Both the position numbers and the translations under genes were made by a program. A model generated the notes under the pieces. That model saw nothing but the letters and a program-made list of their open reading frames with translations. It was not told the origin of the DNA and made no database searches. A stretch of DNA of 64,000 bases, from NCBI GenBank assembly GCA_934426255.1, contig CAKRYD010000001.1, positions 106,114 through 170,113 of the forward strand, written 5' to 3'. How positions within the stretch are numbered: the first letter of the stretch is position 1; each line of letters starts with the position of its first letter. Of the stretch, positions 1 through 8,300 are shown piece after piece. Source of the stretch: an uncultured Bacteroidaceae bacterium. Its GTDB lineage: Bacteria; Bacteroidota; Bacteroidia; Bacteroidales; Bacteroidaceae.

Positions 1-785
1 CCCATGCTGAACCTGATGCGGCGTGCTGCTTCTTGGGGTGCAATGCCTGCGTCTATCATAAGGTTCAGGTATTCATTGCCCCATGCCAAGGCATAACCGC
101 TTTCCTGGTAGCAGAAAGCACCTGCATTCTGTAGAAGCAAAGAATCAACTGTGAAGCATGTGATGTGGGGATAATCCTTAATTTCATCAACTATGCCTTT
201 GGCTGTTTCCAGGCATTTTGCAAGGTCTTTTCCTTTTTGGAGCATCTTTCCGATTGGGTCGAATTCTATGCTACCGCAAACTTTCCCTTTATCGGCACCC
301 TTTCGGTCGAACCATGCAACAACTTCCTTAGCCAATTGTTGGGCAGCACAGGGACATGTCGAGAAGTTAAGCTCGACTGCCTCTGGGGCAACACCTTTCA
401 GAAGCGTATCCATAAAATCTGCACTGATGCAGTCACCAGGAATCTGAAGTCCCAATGAATCAATGCCGCGATTAAGGATGTCCAAAATCTTGGTGTTTGC
501 ATCCGTTGCATTGCTGCAATCTACGTTTTGACGTACGAACCAATTGTTGTCATCGGTCTTGTTGCCACGGACAAAAGGGTATTTTCCTGGCAATGCATTC
601 ATTGAGGGAAATTTCTCCACATCTTCCCTCATGTAAAAAGGCTGGACTTGAAAACCTTCGTTAGTCCGCCAAACCAACTTTTTGTTGAAATCCGCTCCTT
701 TAAGGTCTACCGTAATTTTATCCATCCATTCTTGATGGCTCACCGGTGCGAATTCAGCGAAAAGTCTTTCTCTTTTCTTTTCCAT
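1..785 (-). CDS. mutA: Methylmalonyl-CoA mutase small subunit (partial, C-terminus outside window)
   Basis: The gene runs leftward off the window edge, so only the first 261 or so codons are present. The start is the ATG at 785-783, giving MEKKRERLFAEFAPVSHQEW. The segments DKITVDLKGADFNKKLVWRT and QVQPFYMREDVEKFPSMNA are typical of the N-terminal part of methylmalonyl-CoA mutase small (alpha) subunits. This subunit pairs with the B12-binding large subunit to interconvert succinyl-CoA and methylmalonyl-CoA, the route to propionate in Bacteroidales. The large subunit gene (mutB) would be expected just beyond position 1. A promoter-like motif lies about 40 bp upstream. The reading frame is open throughout. 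Family identity is from recognition of the sequence; the missing C-terminus cannot be judged. Confidence 0.85.
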   Translation of the reverse strand, partial: MEKKRERLFAEFAPVSHQEWMDKITVDLKGADFNKKLVWRTNEGFQVQPFYMREDVEKFPSMNALPGKYPFVRGNKTDDNNWFVRQNVDCSNATDANTKILDILNRGIDSLGLQIPGDCISADFMDTLLKGVAPEAVELNFSTCPCAAQQLAKEVVAWFDRKGADKGKVCGSIEFDPIGKMLQKGKDLAKCLETAKGIVDEIKDYPHITCFTVDSLLLQNAGAFCYQESGYALAWGNEYLNLMIDAGIAPQEAARRIRFSM

Positions 786-822
786 TTATCTTTGTTTTAG
801 AGCAATTCTTGATTATTACGCC

Positions 823-830
823 CAAAATTA
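823..830 (-). promoter_or_regulatory. Bacteroidetes -7 element before mutA
   Basis: Read on the minus strand this is TAATTTTG, matching the Bacteroidetes -7 consensus TAnnTTTG. It would give a leader of about 30 nt before the mutA ATG. No TTG stands 20 bp upstream, so the -33 half is not supported. Confidence 0.4.
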
Positions 831-915
831 CCGAATATTTTCCGGAAACGTATGCTCTTAATTTTTTTTATAACGATAAGGTGCCAGAATGCCTGTTTTC
901 TTATTATGAGAGCCG

Positions 916-2997
916 CTATTTCTGCTGCTTTTTGTCTTCGGAGGTGGTTGCGCTATTTTGTGTTGCTTTTTGTTCTCGTTTTGGTTCTTTTTCGGGAGCT
1001 CTTTTCAATACGGCTTCTGGCTTTAAATTGCCTTGTTCGTCGAACATGCCGTATGTTGTACGTATTACAGAGAATTCCGTACGCCTGTTTAATGCATTGC
1101 AGGTATCCTGTTGTTCGGGCTTTAAACGTTTTATGAATGCTTCGGTAAGTGTGTCGCCGGCATGGAGAAAAGGATATTTTTCGGCAAATTTCTTTGTAAT
1201 CACTTTGGGACGGCTTTCTCCGTAGCCTCGTGCAAGAACCCGTTTGGGGGATATGCCATGTGAAGTCAGATATCTTACAACGGATTCTGCGCGGTGCTGC
1301 GACAAACGTTCATTGTAGGCATCAGATCCGCGGTAGTCGCAGTGCGAACTCAATTCGATGACAATCGACGGATTTTCCTTGAGTAAGGTCGTAAGCTTGT
1401 CAAGCGCGGGGATGGATTGTGGCAGAAAATCCGGTTTGTTGAATTCATAAAAGACATTACGCACAAGTACCGGAATTGATACTGAGGGCAAAGGAAATTG
1501 TAACGTAGTGTCTATTGAACCGATATCAGGGGGCAGATAGAGTGAATTGCGATAATTCATATATCCTTCACACGTTGCCAGATAAAGATAATGTACACCG
1601 GTTTTGACAGTTTCACTGAATGATCCGTCAAGCTTGACACTGACTTTTTTATTTGTTCCATCGTCGCCAATAATGTAGACCTGTGCGTTGGGAAGTTCGT
1701 AGCCATCTTGTTCATAGACCCATCCCGTTACGGTTTGTAGGATTTCAGGATATTCAAAAGTGTAGATTTTATCCCAGCCGCGACGGTTTGTCCGGTTGCT
1801 GCAGAAATAGCCTCGGTTATGCAGCCCGTCGAAGGTCATGCCAAAATCATCGCCATGTGAGTTGATGGGATAGGGAAGATGTGTCACGTTCCAAGTCTTG
1901 GCGACAGAATCATAATGTGCTGAATAAATGTCGAGGCCTCCCATACCAACTTTTCCGTCGGAAGAATAGTAAAGGTCTCCGTTAGGCCGGAATGTCGGGA
2001 ACCGTTCATTCCCCTTTGTGTTAACCGGCTCACCGAGATTTTCAACGGCACCGAATCCGTGCCCGGTCAGAGCCACGCGCCAGATGTCGGTTCCGCCGAT
2101 GCTTCCCGGCATGTCTGACACGAAATACAGATATCTGCCATCGGGAGAAACTGCGGGATGGGCATAATTCGACAGTGTGTCTTTTGACAATTGGCAGAGT
2201 GTAGCTTGTCCCCAAGTTGCGTCTGTTCGTGTCGACTGATAGATTTCGGCCATTCGCGGATAGCGTGCATCCCAGCGGCAACGTGTGAAATACATGGTTT
2301 TGCCGTCGGGCGACAATGCGCAAGCTCCTTCATCGTAGGCCGTGTTGACGCCTCCTTCAACGGGTACAGGGCGTTTCCATTTCCCTTTTTCATCCTTTTC
2401 GGCCATAAAGATGTCACCGCTTTTCATTCCGGTCACTCCGTTTGCATCATCGCCTGTAGATTCTTTGCGTGTTGACGAAAAATAGATTCGGTCATCGGCA
2501 AGTACAGGGCTGAAATCGTCATAGCGGGCATTGAAAAAGCGATCTTCACGTACGGTGTATTGTGATCCTTTTTCACGTAAGACGGGTGCTGCCGCACATG
2601 ATTGAAGTCCTAAAAGTGTGGCGGGGTCGCCAGGATGGGATTCGAGATAAAGTTGATAATTCTTGGCTGCAGATTTGTAGTCGCGCGAAGCTCTTTCAAG
2701 TTCTCCGATATAAAAATAGGTCAAGGTGTCCGTATATTTATAACGTGCGGCATTTCGATATGCGGCTAAAGCTTTCGAAATGTAGTTGAGCTTCCTGTTG
2801 CTTTCTCCTACCTTATAAGCTATTTTCCCGCGTTCGTCTCGTTTTTGTGATGATGTTTTGGAATAGGCTTTTGCGTATTCCAACGAAGCTTCATAGTATT
2901 CGCCTATGGCATAGTACTGATCGCCTTTTTTCAGGTGCTTGTCTGCACCGCAGGCTGTCAGTAGCAATAACAATATGTAGGCAAGACTATGCTTCAT
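916..2997 (-). CDS. porE: PorE-like type IX secretion lipoprotein (TPR, PD40 propeller, CRD, OmpA domain)
   Basis: This 693-aa protein begins with a lipoprotein signal (lipobox LTAC, Cys16), so it should be anchored to a membrane on the periplasmic side. Domains in order are: TPR-like helices at about 20-115, a PD40/WD40-type beta propeller at about 165-425 with blades such as ALSPDGKTMYFTR and AVSPDGRYLYFVSD, a carboxypeptidase-regulatory-like Ig fold at about 430-490, and an OmpA C-terminal peptidoglycan-binding domain at about 505-640 (IELSSHCDYRGSDAYNERLS). This four-domain order is the one described for PorE (PG1058) of Porphyromonas gingivalis, a T9SS component that links the machine to peptidoglycan. 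The charged tail after about 640 is low complexity. Related multidomain OmpA lipoproteins of unknown role exist, so PorE is the best but not certain assignment. The T9SS-tailed proteins at 26.6 and 33.3 kb are consistent with it. Confidence 0.75.
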   Translation of the reverse strand: MKHSLAYILLLLLTACGADKHLKKGDQYYAIGEYYEASLEYAKAYSKTSSQKRDERGKIAYKVGESNRKLNYISKALAAYRNAARYKYTDTLTYFYIGELERASRDYKSAAKNYQLYLESHPGDPATLLGLQSCAAAPVLREKGSQYTVREDRFFNARYDDFSPVLADDRIYFSSTRKESTGDDANGVTGMKSGDIFMAEKDEKGKWKRPVPVEGGVNTAYDEGACALSPDGKTMYFTRCRWDARYPRMAEIYQSTRTDATWGQATLCQLSKDTLSNYAHPAVSPDGRYLYFVSDMPGSIGGTDIWRVALTGHGFGAVENLGEPVNTKGNERFPTFRPNGDLYYSSDGKVGMGGLDIYSAHYDSVAKTWNVTHLPYPINSHGDDFGMTFDGLHNRGYFCSNRTNRRGWDKIYTFEYPEILQTVTGWVYEQDGYELPNAQVYIIGDDGTNKKVSVKLDGSFSETVKTGVHYLYLATCEGYMNYRNSLYLPPDIGSIDTTLQFPLPSVSIPVLVRNVFYEFNKPDFLPQSIPALDKLTTLLKENPSIVIELSSHCDYRGSDAYNERLSQHRAESVVRYLTSHGISPKRVLARGYGESRPKVITKKFAEKYPFLHAGDTLTEAFIKRLKPEQQDTCNALNRRTEFSVIRTTYGMFDEQGNLKPEAVLKRAPEKEPKREQKATQNSATTSEDKKQQK

Positions 2998-3022
2998 CTT
3001 ATTATTGAAAACATGGAATGGT

Positions 3023-3030
3023 CAAATTTA
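3023..3030 (-). promoter_or_regulatory. Possible -7 element before the porE-like gene
   Basis: The minus strand reads TAAATTTG in the 52-bp gap between topB and the porE-like gene, matching TAnnTTTG. No -33 TTG is present at the expected distance. The gene could instead be read through from topB. Confidence 0.3.
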
Positions 3031-3049
3031 TTGTGTCTGCCATGGGCTT

Positions 3050-4903
3050 TTATGACTTTGTTCCGGTCTTTTGTATGACATCCTGAACTGCTGCAACGTG
3101 CCGGTTGGAATTGTCGCGTAGCACTTGGGCAACGAGTTCTATGAGCATATCTTTGAGCTCTTTTACAAATGCTTTTGAATCATAGAGGTGATGCTCGATG
3201 TCGCGTAGCTTCTTTTCCCAAATACCCGTCAGTTCGGCACTTTTTAGTAGCTCTTCGTGTATAATGTCAATAAGCTGGCAACCGGTTTGCGTTGCTATCA
3301 GGTTCTTACGGCTCTTGGTAATGTAGTGGCGTTTGAAGAGTGTTTCTATGATGGCAGCTCTTGTGGAAGGCCTACCTATGCCGTTTTCTTTCATAGCCTC
3401 CCGCAATGTTTCATCTTCAACGGTTTTGCCGGCGGTTTCCATGGCTCGTAGAAGTGTTGCTTCGGTATAGGGCTTGGGTGGGGTGGTCATTTTCTTTGAA
3501 AGGCTTGGGACATGGTCTCCTGTTTCGCCTTCTTTAAAATCAGGCAGCAGGTGCTCTTCGTCTTTCTCATTTTTTTCTTCATTGCTTTCTTCGGAGTCGT
3601 TGGTTTTGTCGTCGGCATATACTGCGCGCCATCCTGCAGATACGATGTGCTTTCCCGTAGTCTTGAAGCTGATGCCGCCTGTATTTCCGATGACTGTGGT
3701 AGTCGTAAAAAGACAGTCCGGATAGAAAGCACTGATAAAGCGACGGGCCACAAGGTCAAACACACGTTTTTCTGCATCACTCAAGTTGGGTTGCAAAACT
3801 CCTGTTGGTATGATGGCATGATGGTCTGTTACTTTCTTTGAGTCGAATACTTTTTTGCTTTTCAGAAGCTTTTTGCCGCGCAGCGGTTGCAACAGATGCT
3901 GATAAGGCGTGAGATGGTTCAATATGGCAGGGCACTTAGGATAGATGTCATCGCTCAGATACGTCGTGTCAACGCGCGGATATGTAGTTACTTTCTTTTC
4001 GTAGAGGCTTTGGATAAGTCCCAGGGTCAAATCTGCCGAATATCCATATTTGCGATTGCATTCCACTTGAAGCGATGTCAGGTCAAAGAGGCGTGGTGGA
4101 GACTCTCGTCCGTTTTTGTCGTTTACACTTTCTATTTCGAATGGCTGTCCTTCTATTTTGAGCAATGCTTCGCGAGCTTTTTCCTGGTCTGTGAAGCGTC
4201 CTTTGGAGGCTGTGAAAAGCACATTGCGGTAATTGGTTGATAGAACCCAATATGGTTCCGGTATGAATGTCTCTATTTCGCGTTGGCGTTTTACGATAAG
4301 AGCCAACGTGGGAGTCTGTACGCGGCCGATGGATAATGGCGGGGCTTGTCTTCCCCTGTGTCCGTATTTCAAGGTATAGAGCCGGGTGGCATTCATGCCC
4401 AAAAGCCAATCGCCTATTGCCCGGCAAAGTCCGGCTTCGTAAAGGGAGTCGTATTCACTTTGGGCTTTCAGATTCTTAAAGCCTTCCCTGATGCTTTCTT
4501 CGGTTAGTGATGAAATCCACAGGCGGTCTACTGGGCAATGCACTCCGACTTTCTGCATCACCCATCGTTGTATCAATTCGCCTTCCTGGCCGGCATCTCC
4601 GCAATTGATGATGCGTGCAGCGCTTTTCATAAGGGTCTCTATGATGCCGAACTGCTTCTCGATACCCTTGTCGTGTTTTAAACGAATGCCAAAAGGACTG
4701 GGTATCATTGGCAGGGCACTGAGGCTCCAGGTTTTCCATACCGGAGTGTAGTCTTCAGGATATTTCAACTCGCATAGATGGCCAAAAGTCCAAGTCACCT
4801 GATAGCCGTTGCCCTCCATATAGCCATTGTGGGGCTCATTGGCTCCTAATATATGAGCAATGTCCTTGGCTACGCTTGGTTTCTCAGCAATGCAGACAAT
4901 CAT
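3050..4903 (-). CDS. topB: DNA topoisomerase III (type IA)
   Basis: This 617-aa protein is a type IA topoisomerase that cuts and passes single DNA strands, resolving replication and recombination intermediates. The Toprim fold opens the protein (MIVCIAEKPSVAKDIAHILG). The active-site tyrosine lies in TYPRVDTTYLSDD at about residue 310, preceded by IGRVQTPTLALIVKRQ. HHAIIPTG and KENGIGRPSTRAAIIETLF are further conserved blocks. It is shorter than E. coli TopB and shows no cysteine-rich zinc module at the C-terminus, which is basic and ends soon after a helical segment. A patch at about 435-460 is rich in Glu, Asp and Lys. TopB homologues also ride on Bacteroidales conjugative elements, but nothing else here suggests one. 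The start is the ATG 4 nt after the ABC ATPase stop, implying cotranscription. Confidence 0.92.
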   Translation of the reverse strand: MIVCIAEKPSVAKDIAHILGANEPHNGYMEGNGYQVTWTFGHLCELKYPEDYTPVWKTWSLSALPMIPSPFGIRLKHDKGIEKQFGIIETLMKSAARIINCGDAGQEGELIQRWVMQKVGVHCPVDRLWISSLTEESIREGFKNLKAQSEYDSLYEAGLCRAIGDWLLGMNATRLYTLKYGHRGRQAPPLSIGRVQTPTLALIVKRQREIETFIPEPYWVLSTNYRNVLFTASKGRFTDQEKAREALLKIEGQPFEIESVNDKNGRESPPRLFDLTSLQVECNRKYGYSADLTLGLIQSLYEKKVTTYPRVDTTYLSDDIYPKCPAILNHLTPYQHLLQPLRGKKLLKSKKVFDSKKVTDHHAIIPTGVLQPNLSDAEKRVFDLVARRFISAFYPDCLFTTTTVIGNTGGISFKTTGKHIVSAGWRAVYADDKTNDSEESNEEKNEKDEEHLLPDFKEGETGDHVPSLSKKMTTPPKPYTEATLLRAMETAGKTVEDETLREAMKENGIGRPSTRAAIIETLFKRHYITKSRKNLIATQTGCQLIDIIHEELLKSAELTGIWEKKLRDIEHHLYDSKAFVKELKDMLIELVAQVLRDNSNRHVAAVQDVIQKTGTKS

Positions 4904-4907
4904 GGGC

Positions 4908-5711
4908 TTATGCGTTGTTCTGTGAAAATGAGTACTGCAAATTATCGCGGTTAAATTTTATCCCTAAGGGAGAAAAGAAAAAATCCAGTGCTCCGTTTTT
5001 AGCCAAATCGTGCGGCGTTCCTTGAAGCAAACTGCCATTGTTCAAAAGGAGCCATAAACAGTCTGCTGCTTGCAGGGCTAAATCAAGGTCGTGGGTTGAA
5101 AGCAATATCGATTTCCCGCTTTCATGAGCCAATGAACGCAGCAATTGCAACAGCTCGATTTTGCTTGGAAAATCAAGGAAGGCTATTGGCTCATCCAAAA
5201 GTATCACATCTGTTTGCTGGGCCAGGGCTTTTGCAATCATCAGCTTTTGCCTCTCACCGTCACTGAGGTTGCATAAACGGCGTTGCTCAAAGCCTTGCAT
5301 CCCAACCTTTCGGATGCTGTCGGAAACTATTTCGCGGTCGTGACTTGACAAGTTTCCCCAAAAACCGGTGTAGGGGATACGTCCCATAGACACCAGCTCG
5401 AAAGCTGTAAGACCGCCTGCCGGAACCTTGTCGGTCAAGACCACTCCTAAATGGTGTGACAGTTCTGTCGGAGAAAAATCATCCAACGGCTTTCCGAAGA
5501 GGCTTATGCTGCCATCTAACGGCTTTTGAAAACCTGCCAATGTGCGTATGAGCGTAGACTTTCCAACACCGTTTGTACCCAATAGACATGTGAGTTGGCC
5601 GCCATATAATGAGGCATTAAGAGCTTTCGATGAAAAGCTAATTTTGCTTTTCGAGCGATAGCCCGTTGTTACATTGTTTAAACAAAAAGATTTATGCGAA
5701 GAATCATCCAC
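4908..5711 (-). CDS. ABC transporter ATP-binding protein, FecE/BtuD-like
   Basis: This 267-aa ATPase subunit has a Walker A motif (GTNGVGKST), Walker B (VILLDEP) and an H-loop (STHDLDLA). Its signature is LSDGE rather than the common LSGGE. The overall pattern resembles ATPases of iron-siderophore, haem and vitamin B12 importers. No permease or substrate-binding protein is adjacent; the neighbours are topB and a DMT exporter, so its partner must be encoded elsewhere. The start appears to be GTG at 5711, because no in-frame ATG precedes the first beta strand. It follows the DMT gene by 23 nt and precedes topB by 4 nt, which suggests one transcript. The substrate cannot be read from the sequence. 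Confidence 0.85.
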   Translation of the reverse strand: MDDSSHKSFCLNNVTTGYRSKSKISFSSKALNASLYGGQLTCLLGTNGVGKSTLIRTLAGFQKPLDGSISLFGKPLDDFSPTELSHHLGVVLTDKVPAGGLTAFELVSMGRIPYTGFWGNLSSHDREIVSDSIRKVGMQGFEQRRLCNLSDGERQKLMIAKALAQQTDVILLDEPIAFLDFPSKIELLQLLRSLAHESGKSILLSTHDLDLALQAADCLWLLLNNGSLLQGTPHDLAKNGALDFFFSPLGIKFNRDNLQYSFSQNNA

Positions 5712-5734
5712 GACTTAAACATTGAGGTGCAAAG

Positions 5735-6703
5735 TTAAGCATTCCCGCCGTGAAAAAATTTATTTTGAGCTATGAAAACGCCCGTGAAAATCAAGATAAG
5801 GCCGACGGCCAAGCGCCATGTCATTATCTCGTTCATGAATAATATGGAAAACAAAGTGGAGAAAAACGGGTCTAAATACAAAAAGGACGCAGACCTGACC
5901 GGTCCGAGGTTCGAGATGACCCGTCCCCATGCCCAGTAGCAGAACACGGAGGCGAAAACGGTCAAATACAGAATATTCAGCAGGATGGGAATATTGGAGC
6001 CCAATAATAAAGCATCGGCTGTCAGCCCTTGTTTTGCAAACAGAAGGGCAGACGTTACCCAACCATAAAAGAATGTTTTGCGCGAAATGAACAGACTGGG
6101 ATACTTCCCGGCAAGAGGACGTAGCAATAAGCTGTAGCAAGCCCAAGAAGCCGCAGCCAAAAGAGCCAAGGCATCTCCTTTTGGCGAAAGGTGCAAATCG
6201 TGGTGCCCGCTGAAAATGACGAAGCCTACTCCAGTGAGTGCAATGGCGAGGCCGATGAGGATGTTTCGTGTGATTTTCTGGTCTCTGAAAAGCAAAGAGG
6301 CCAGCACAATGGTGATTAAAGGGCAGAAGCTCATCAGAAATGACACATTCGTTGTTTGCGACATTGTCAAAGCGGTGTTTTGCAACCAATAATATAAGGT
6401 GCCGCCCAAGATGCCTGTCAATGCCAACAATAGCTCATCTTTCAAGCTCTTTGCCCACAGTTTTTTGAACGACAGAGCAAAAAGCAGTGCCCATGCTCCC
6501 AAAAAGCGGAAGAAGAATGTGCCGGGTGTTGACACGCCACTTGATTCCAACACCTTAGTAGCCGAAAATGTGGAGCCCCAAACAGCCACAATCATTACTG
6601 CCAGAATGTAGTATCTAACATTGGTTTTTGTACGAAAAAGTTGTTTCACTGCGGTTTTAGATTTGTCGGTCACTTCATAAAAAGCACCGGGTCTCAAGTT
6701 CAT
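5735..6703 (-). CDS. EamA/DMT-family transporter
   Basis: This 322-aa protein shows about ten hydrophobic segments in two repeats, the layout of drug/metabolite transporters of the EamA type. AVWGSTFSATKVLE in the first segment and GGTLYYWLQNTALTMSQTTN are characteristic. Such carriers usually export amino acids or small metabolites across the inner membrane; the substrate is not predictable. It starts with ATG 17 nt after the stop of the LolC/E-like gene. About 30 residues precede the first membrane segment, so a later start is possible but no better candidate is evident. Confidence 0.85.
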   Translation of the reverse strand: MNLRPGAFYEVTDKSKTAVKQLFRTKTNVRYYILAVMIVAVWGSTFSATKVLESSGVSTPGTFFFRFLGAWALLFALSFKKLWAKSLKDELLLALTGILGGTLYYWLQNTALTMSQTTNVSFLMSFCPLITIVLASLLFRDQKITRNILIGLAIALTGVGFVIFSGHHDLHLSPKGDALALLAAASWACYSLLLRPLAGKYPSLFISRKTFFYGWVTSALLFAKQGLTADALLLGSNIPILLNILYLTVFASVFCYWAWGRVISNLGPVRSASFLYLDPFFSTLFSILFMNEIMTWRLAVGLILIFTGVFIAQNKFFHGGNA

Positions 6704-6720
6704 TGTTTTCTGTAGTCACT

Positions 6721-7950
6721 CTAAGCAGTCAGTTTGCGGCTCAGGTAGCGTACGGGATACCAGGATGTGAGGAAAGACACAGCAATGACAGTGACAAAGA
6801 TGAGGACGATGTCAAGCCACTGAATGCTTACTGGGTAGGCATCGACTATGAACGTTCCGGATTCTTCTCCCAATTTGAGTATCCCGTATTGCTGCTGTAG
6901 CCAGCATAATAAGATCCCAATACCGATTCCACAAATGACACCTACCAATGATATGAGCCGTCCTTCATAGAGGAAAATCCGTTCGATGGTCCGGTTGTCT
7001 GCCCCTAAGTTGCGTAGCGTGCGAATGTCTTTCTGCTTGTCGATGATTAGCATGGACAACGAACCTATAATGTTGAAGCAGGCCACGAACAGGATGAAAG
7101 TCAGAAAAAGATAAGACATGTATTTCTCGACTTTCATTATACGGAAAACGTCTTCCTGCTGCTCATAACGGTCTGCTACACGGTATTTGCTTCCTGCAGT
7201 TTGTTGGAGACGTTTTTTTACCGAATTGATGTCGGCTCCGGGCTTGAGCTTCAGAAGTAGGGAACTTAGTTGTCCTTGCTTGTCAAACATCTTTTGGGCA
7301 AATGCCAATGACGTGAGCAAGTATTCCTGATCGTATTTCTTCTGGTTCACAGAGAAGACCACGCCGGCTGAGTTCAGCTCATCCTGATTGAAATTTGCAG
7401 TAGGGTCCATCATGTCAATCCTTGCACCGCGTTTGGGAGTGAATACTTCCAAAGGGTCGGTAAAGCTGGCCGACATGTTCAGGTACATGGCCAACCGAAT
7501 GCCGGGAATGCCATATTGTAGAACGTCGGCATGGAGAGCGAATTGCCCGTTACCATATAAGATGGATTGGATGTCGGTACATTCGGCAAAGTTGTCTTCT
7601 ACTCCCATTAGCGTTATCATGGCCTGCTTGCCATTGTATTGTGCCATGGCTGCGTCTTCTAATGCTCCACATGCCACTTCGACATCTGCATCTTTCCTGA
7701 TTTTGCCTATCAAGGCATCGGACTGGTTGAAGGCCTTGCCTTTTTGGGGCACAACCTTTAAGTCGGGGTCGAAGTTGGTGAAGCACGATGCGACAAGGTC
7801 TTGGAATCCATTGAACACGGATAGTGTGCAAACCAAAGCCATAGATGCCACTGCTACGCCCAATACCGAAATGAGCGATATGACATTAATGGCTGTATGG
7901 CTCTTCTTGGCGAAGAGGTAACGCCGGGCTATATAGAACGGAAAGTTCAA
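6721..7950 (-). CDS. LolC/LolE-like ABC permease (FtsX family)
   Basis: This 409-aa membrane protein has one N-terminal membrane segment (ISLISVLGVAVASMALVCTLS), a large periplasmic MacB-like domain at about 45-270, and three membrane segments at the C-terminus. This is the LolC/LolE layout of permeases that release lipoproteins from the inner membrane. The N-terminus MNFPFYIARRYLFAKKS is typical of Bacteroidales members. The start codon is TTG at 7950, 4 nt after the rbfA stop, with a purine-rich stretch in the end of rbfA as ribosome site. The matching LolD ATPase is not here. A role in outer-membrane lipoprotein traffic is inferred from family. Confidence 0.85.
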   Translation of the reverse strand: MNFPFYIARRYLFAKKSHTAINVISLISVLGVAVASMALVCTLSVFNGFQDLVASCFTNFDPDLKVVPQKGKAFNQSDALIGKIRKDADVEVACGALEDAAMAQYNGKQAMITLMGVEDNFAECTDIQSILYGNGQFALHADVLQYGIPGIRLAMYLNMSASFTDPLEVFTPKRGARIDMMDPTANFNQDELNSAGVVFSVNQKKYDQEYLLTSLAFAQKMFDKQGQLSSLLLKLKPGADINSVKKRLQQTAGSKYRVADRYEQQEDVFRIMKVEKYMSYLFLTFILFVACFNIIGSLSMLIIDKQKDIRTLRNLGADNRTIERIFLYEGRLISLVGVICGIGIGILLCWLQQQYGILKLGEESGTFIVDAYPVSIQWLDIVLIFVTVIAVSFLTSWYPVRYLSRKLTA

Positions 7951-7954
7951 GAAC

Positions 7955-8290
7955 TTATTTCTTTAACAATTCGTCAATATGCTCCATATAGTCGAGCGTA
8001 TCGTCTACGAAGAAACGCAGCTCGGGTATAATCCTGAGCTGATAACGAAGGCGTTGTCCCAGATCGTATCTTACGGTGCGTCCGTTTGCCGCGATGTTGT
8101 CAACGATGTCTTTGGCCTTGTCTGAAGGAAAGACGCTTAAATATACGTTGCAATAGCTCAAGTCGGGTGATACCCTGCAATTGCTTACGGAAACCATTAC
8201 TCCATGCATCGCTTTAGTCTGCAGGAGGAACAGCTCACTTAGTTCTTTCTGTATGAGACGTCCTATCTTGTTCTGACGTGTTTTTTCCAT
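7955..8290 (-). CDS. rbfA: 30S ribosome-binding factor RbfA
   Basis: This 111-aa protein matches the length and pattern of RbfA, a KH-fold factor that helps mature the 5' end of 16S rRNA and acts in cold adaptation. Conserved features are the N-terminal RQNKIGRLIQKELSELF, the CNVYLSVFP strand and RYQLRIIPELRFFVDDTLD near the end. It lies 10 nt after metG and 4 nt before the LolC/E-like gene, so all three are probably one transcript. Confidence 0.93.
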   Translation of the reverse strand: MEKTRQNKIGRLIQKELSELFLLQTKAMHGVMVSVSNCRVSPDLSYCNVYLSVFPSDKAKDIVDNIAANGRTVRYDLGQRLRYQLRIIPELRFFVDDTLDYMEHIDELLKK

Positions 8291-8300
8291 GTTTGGTTGT

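Noticed and set aside
3050..4903. topB as a sign of an integrated conjugative element
   Set aside because: No integrase, relaxase, tra genes or attachment repeats are seen, and the neighbours are housekeeping genes.
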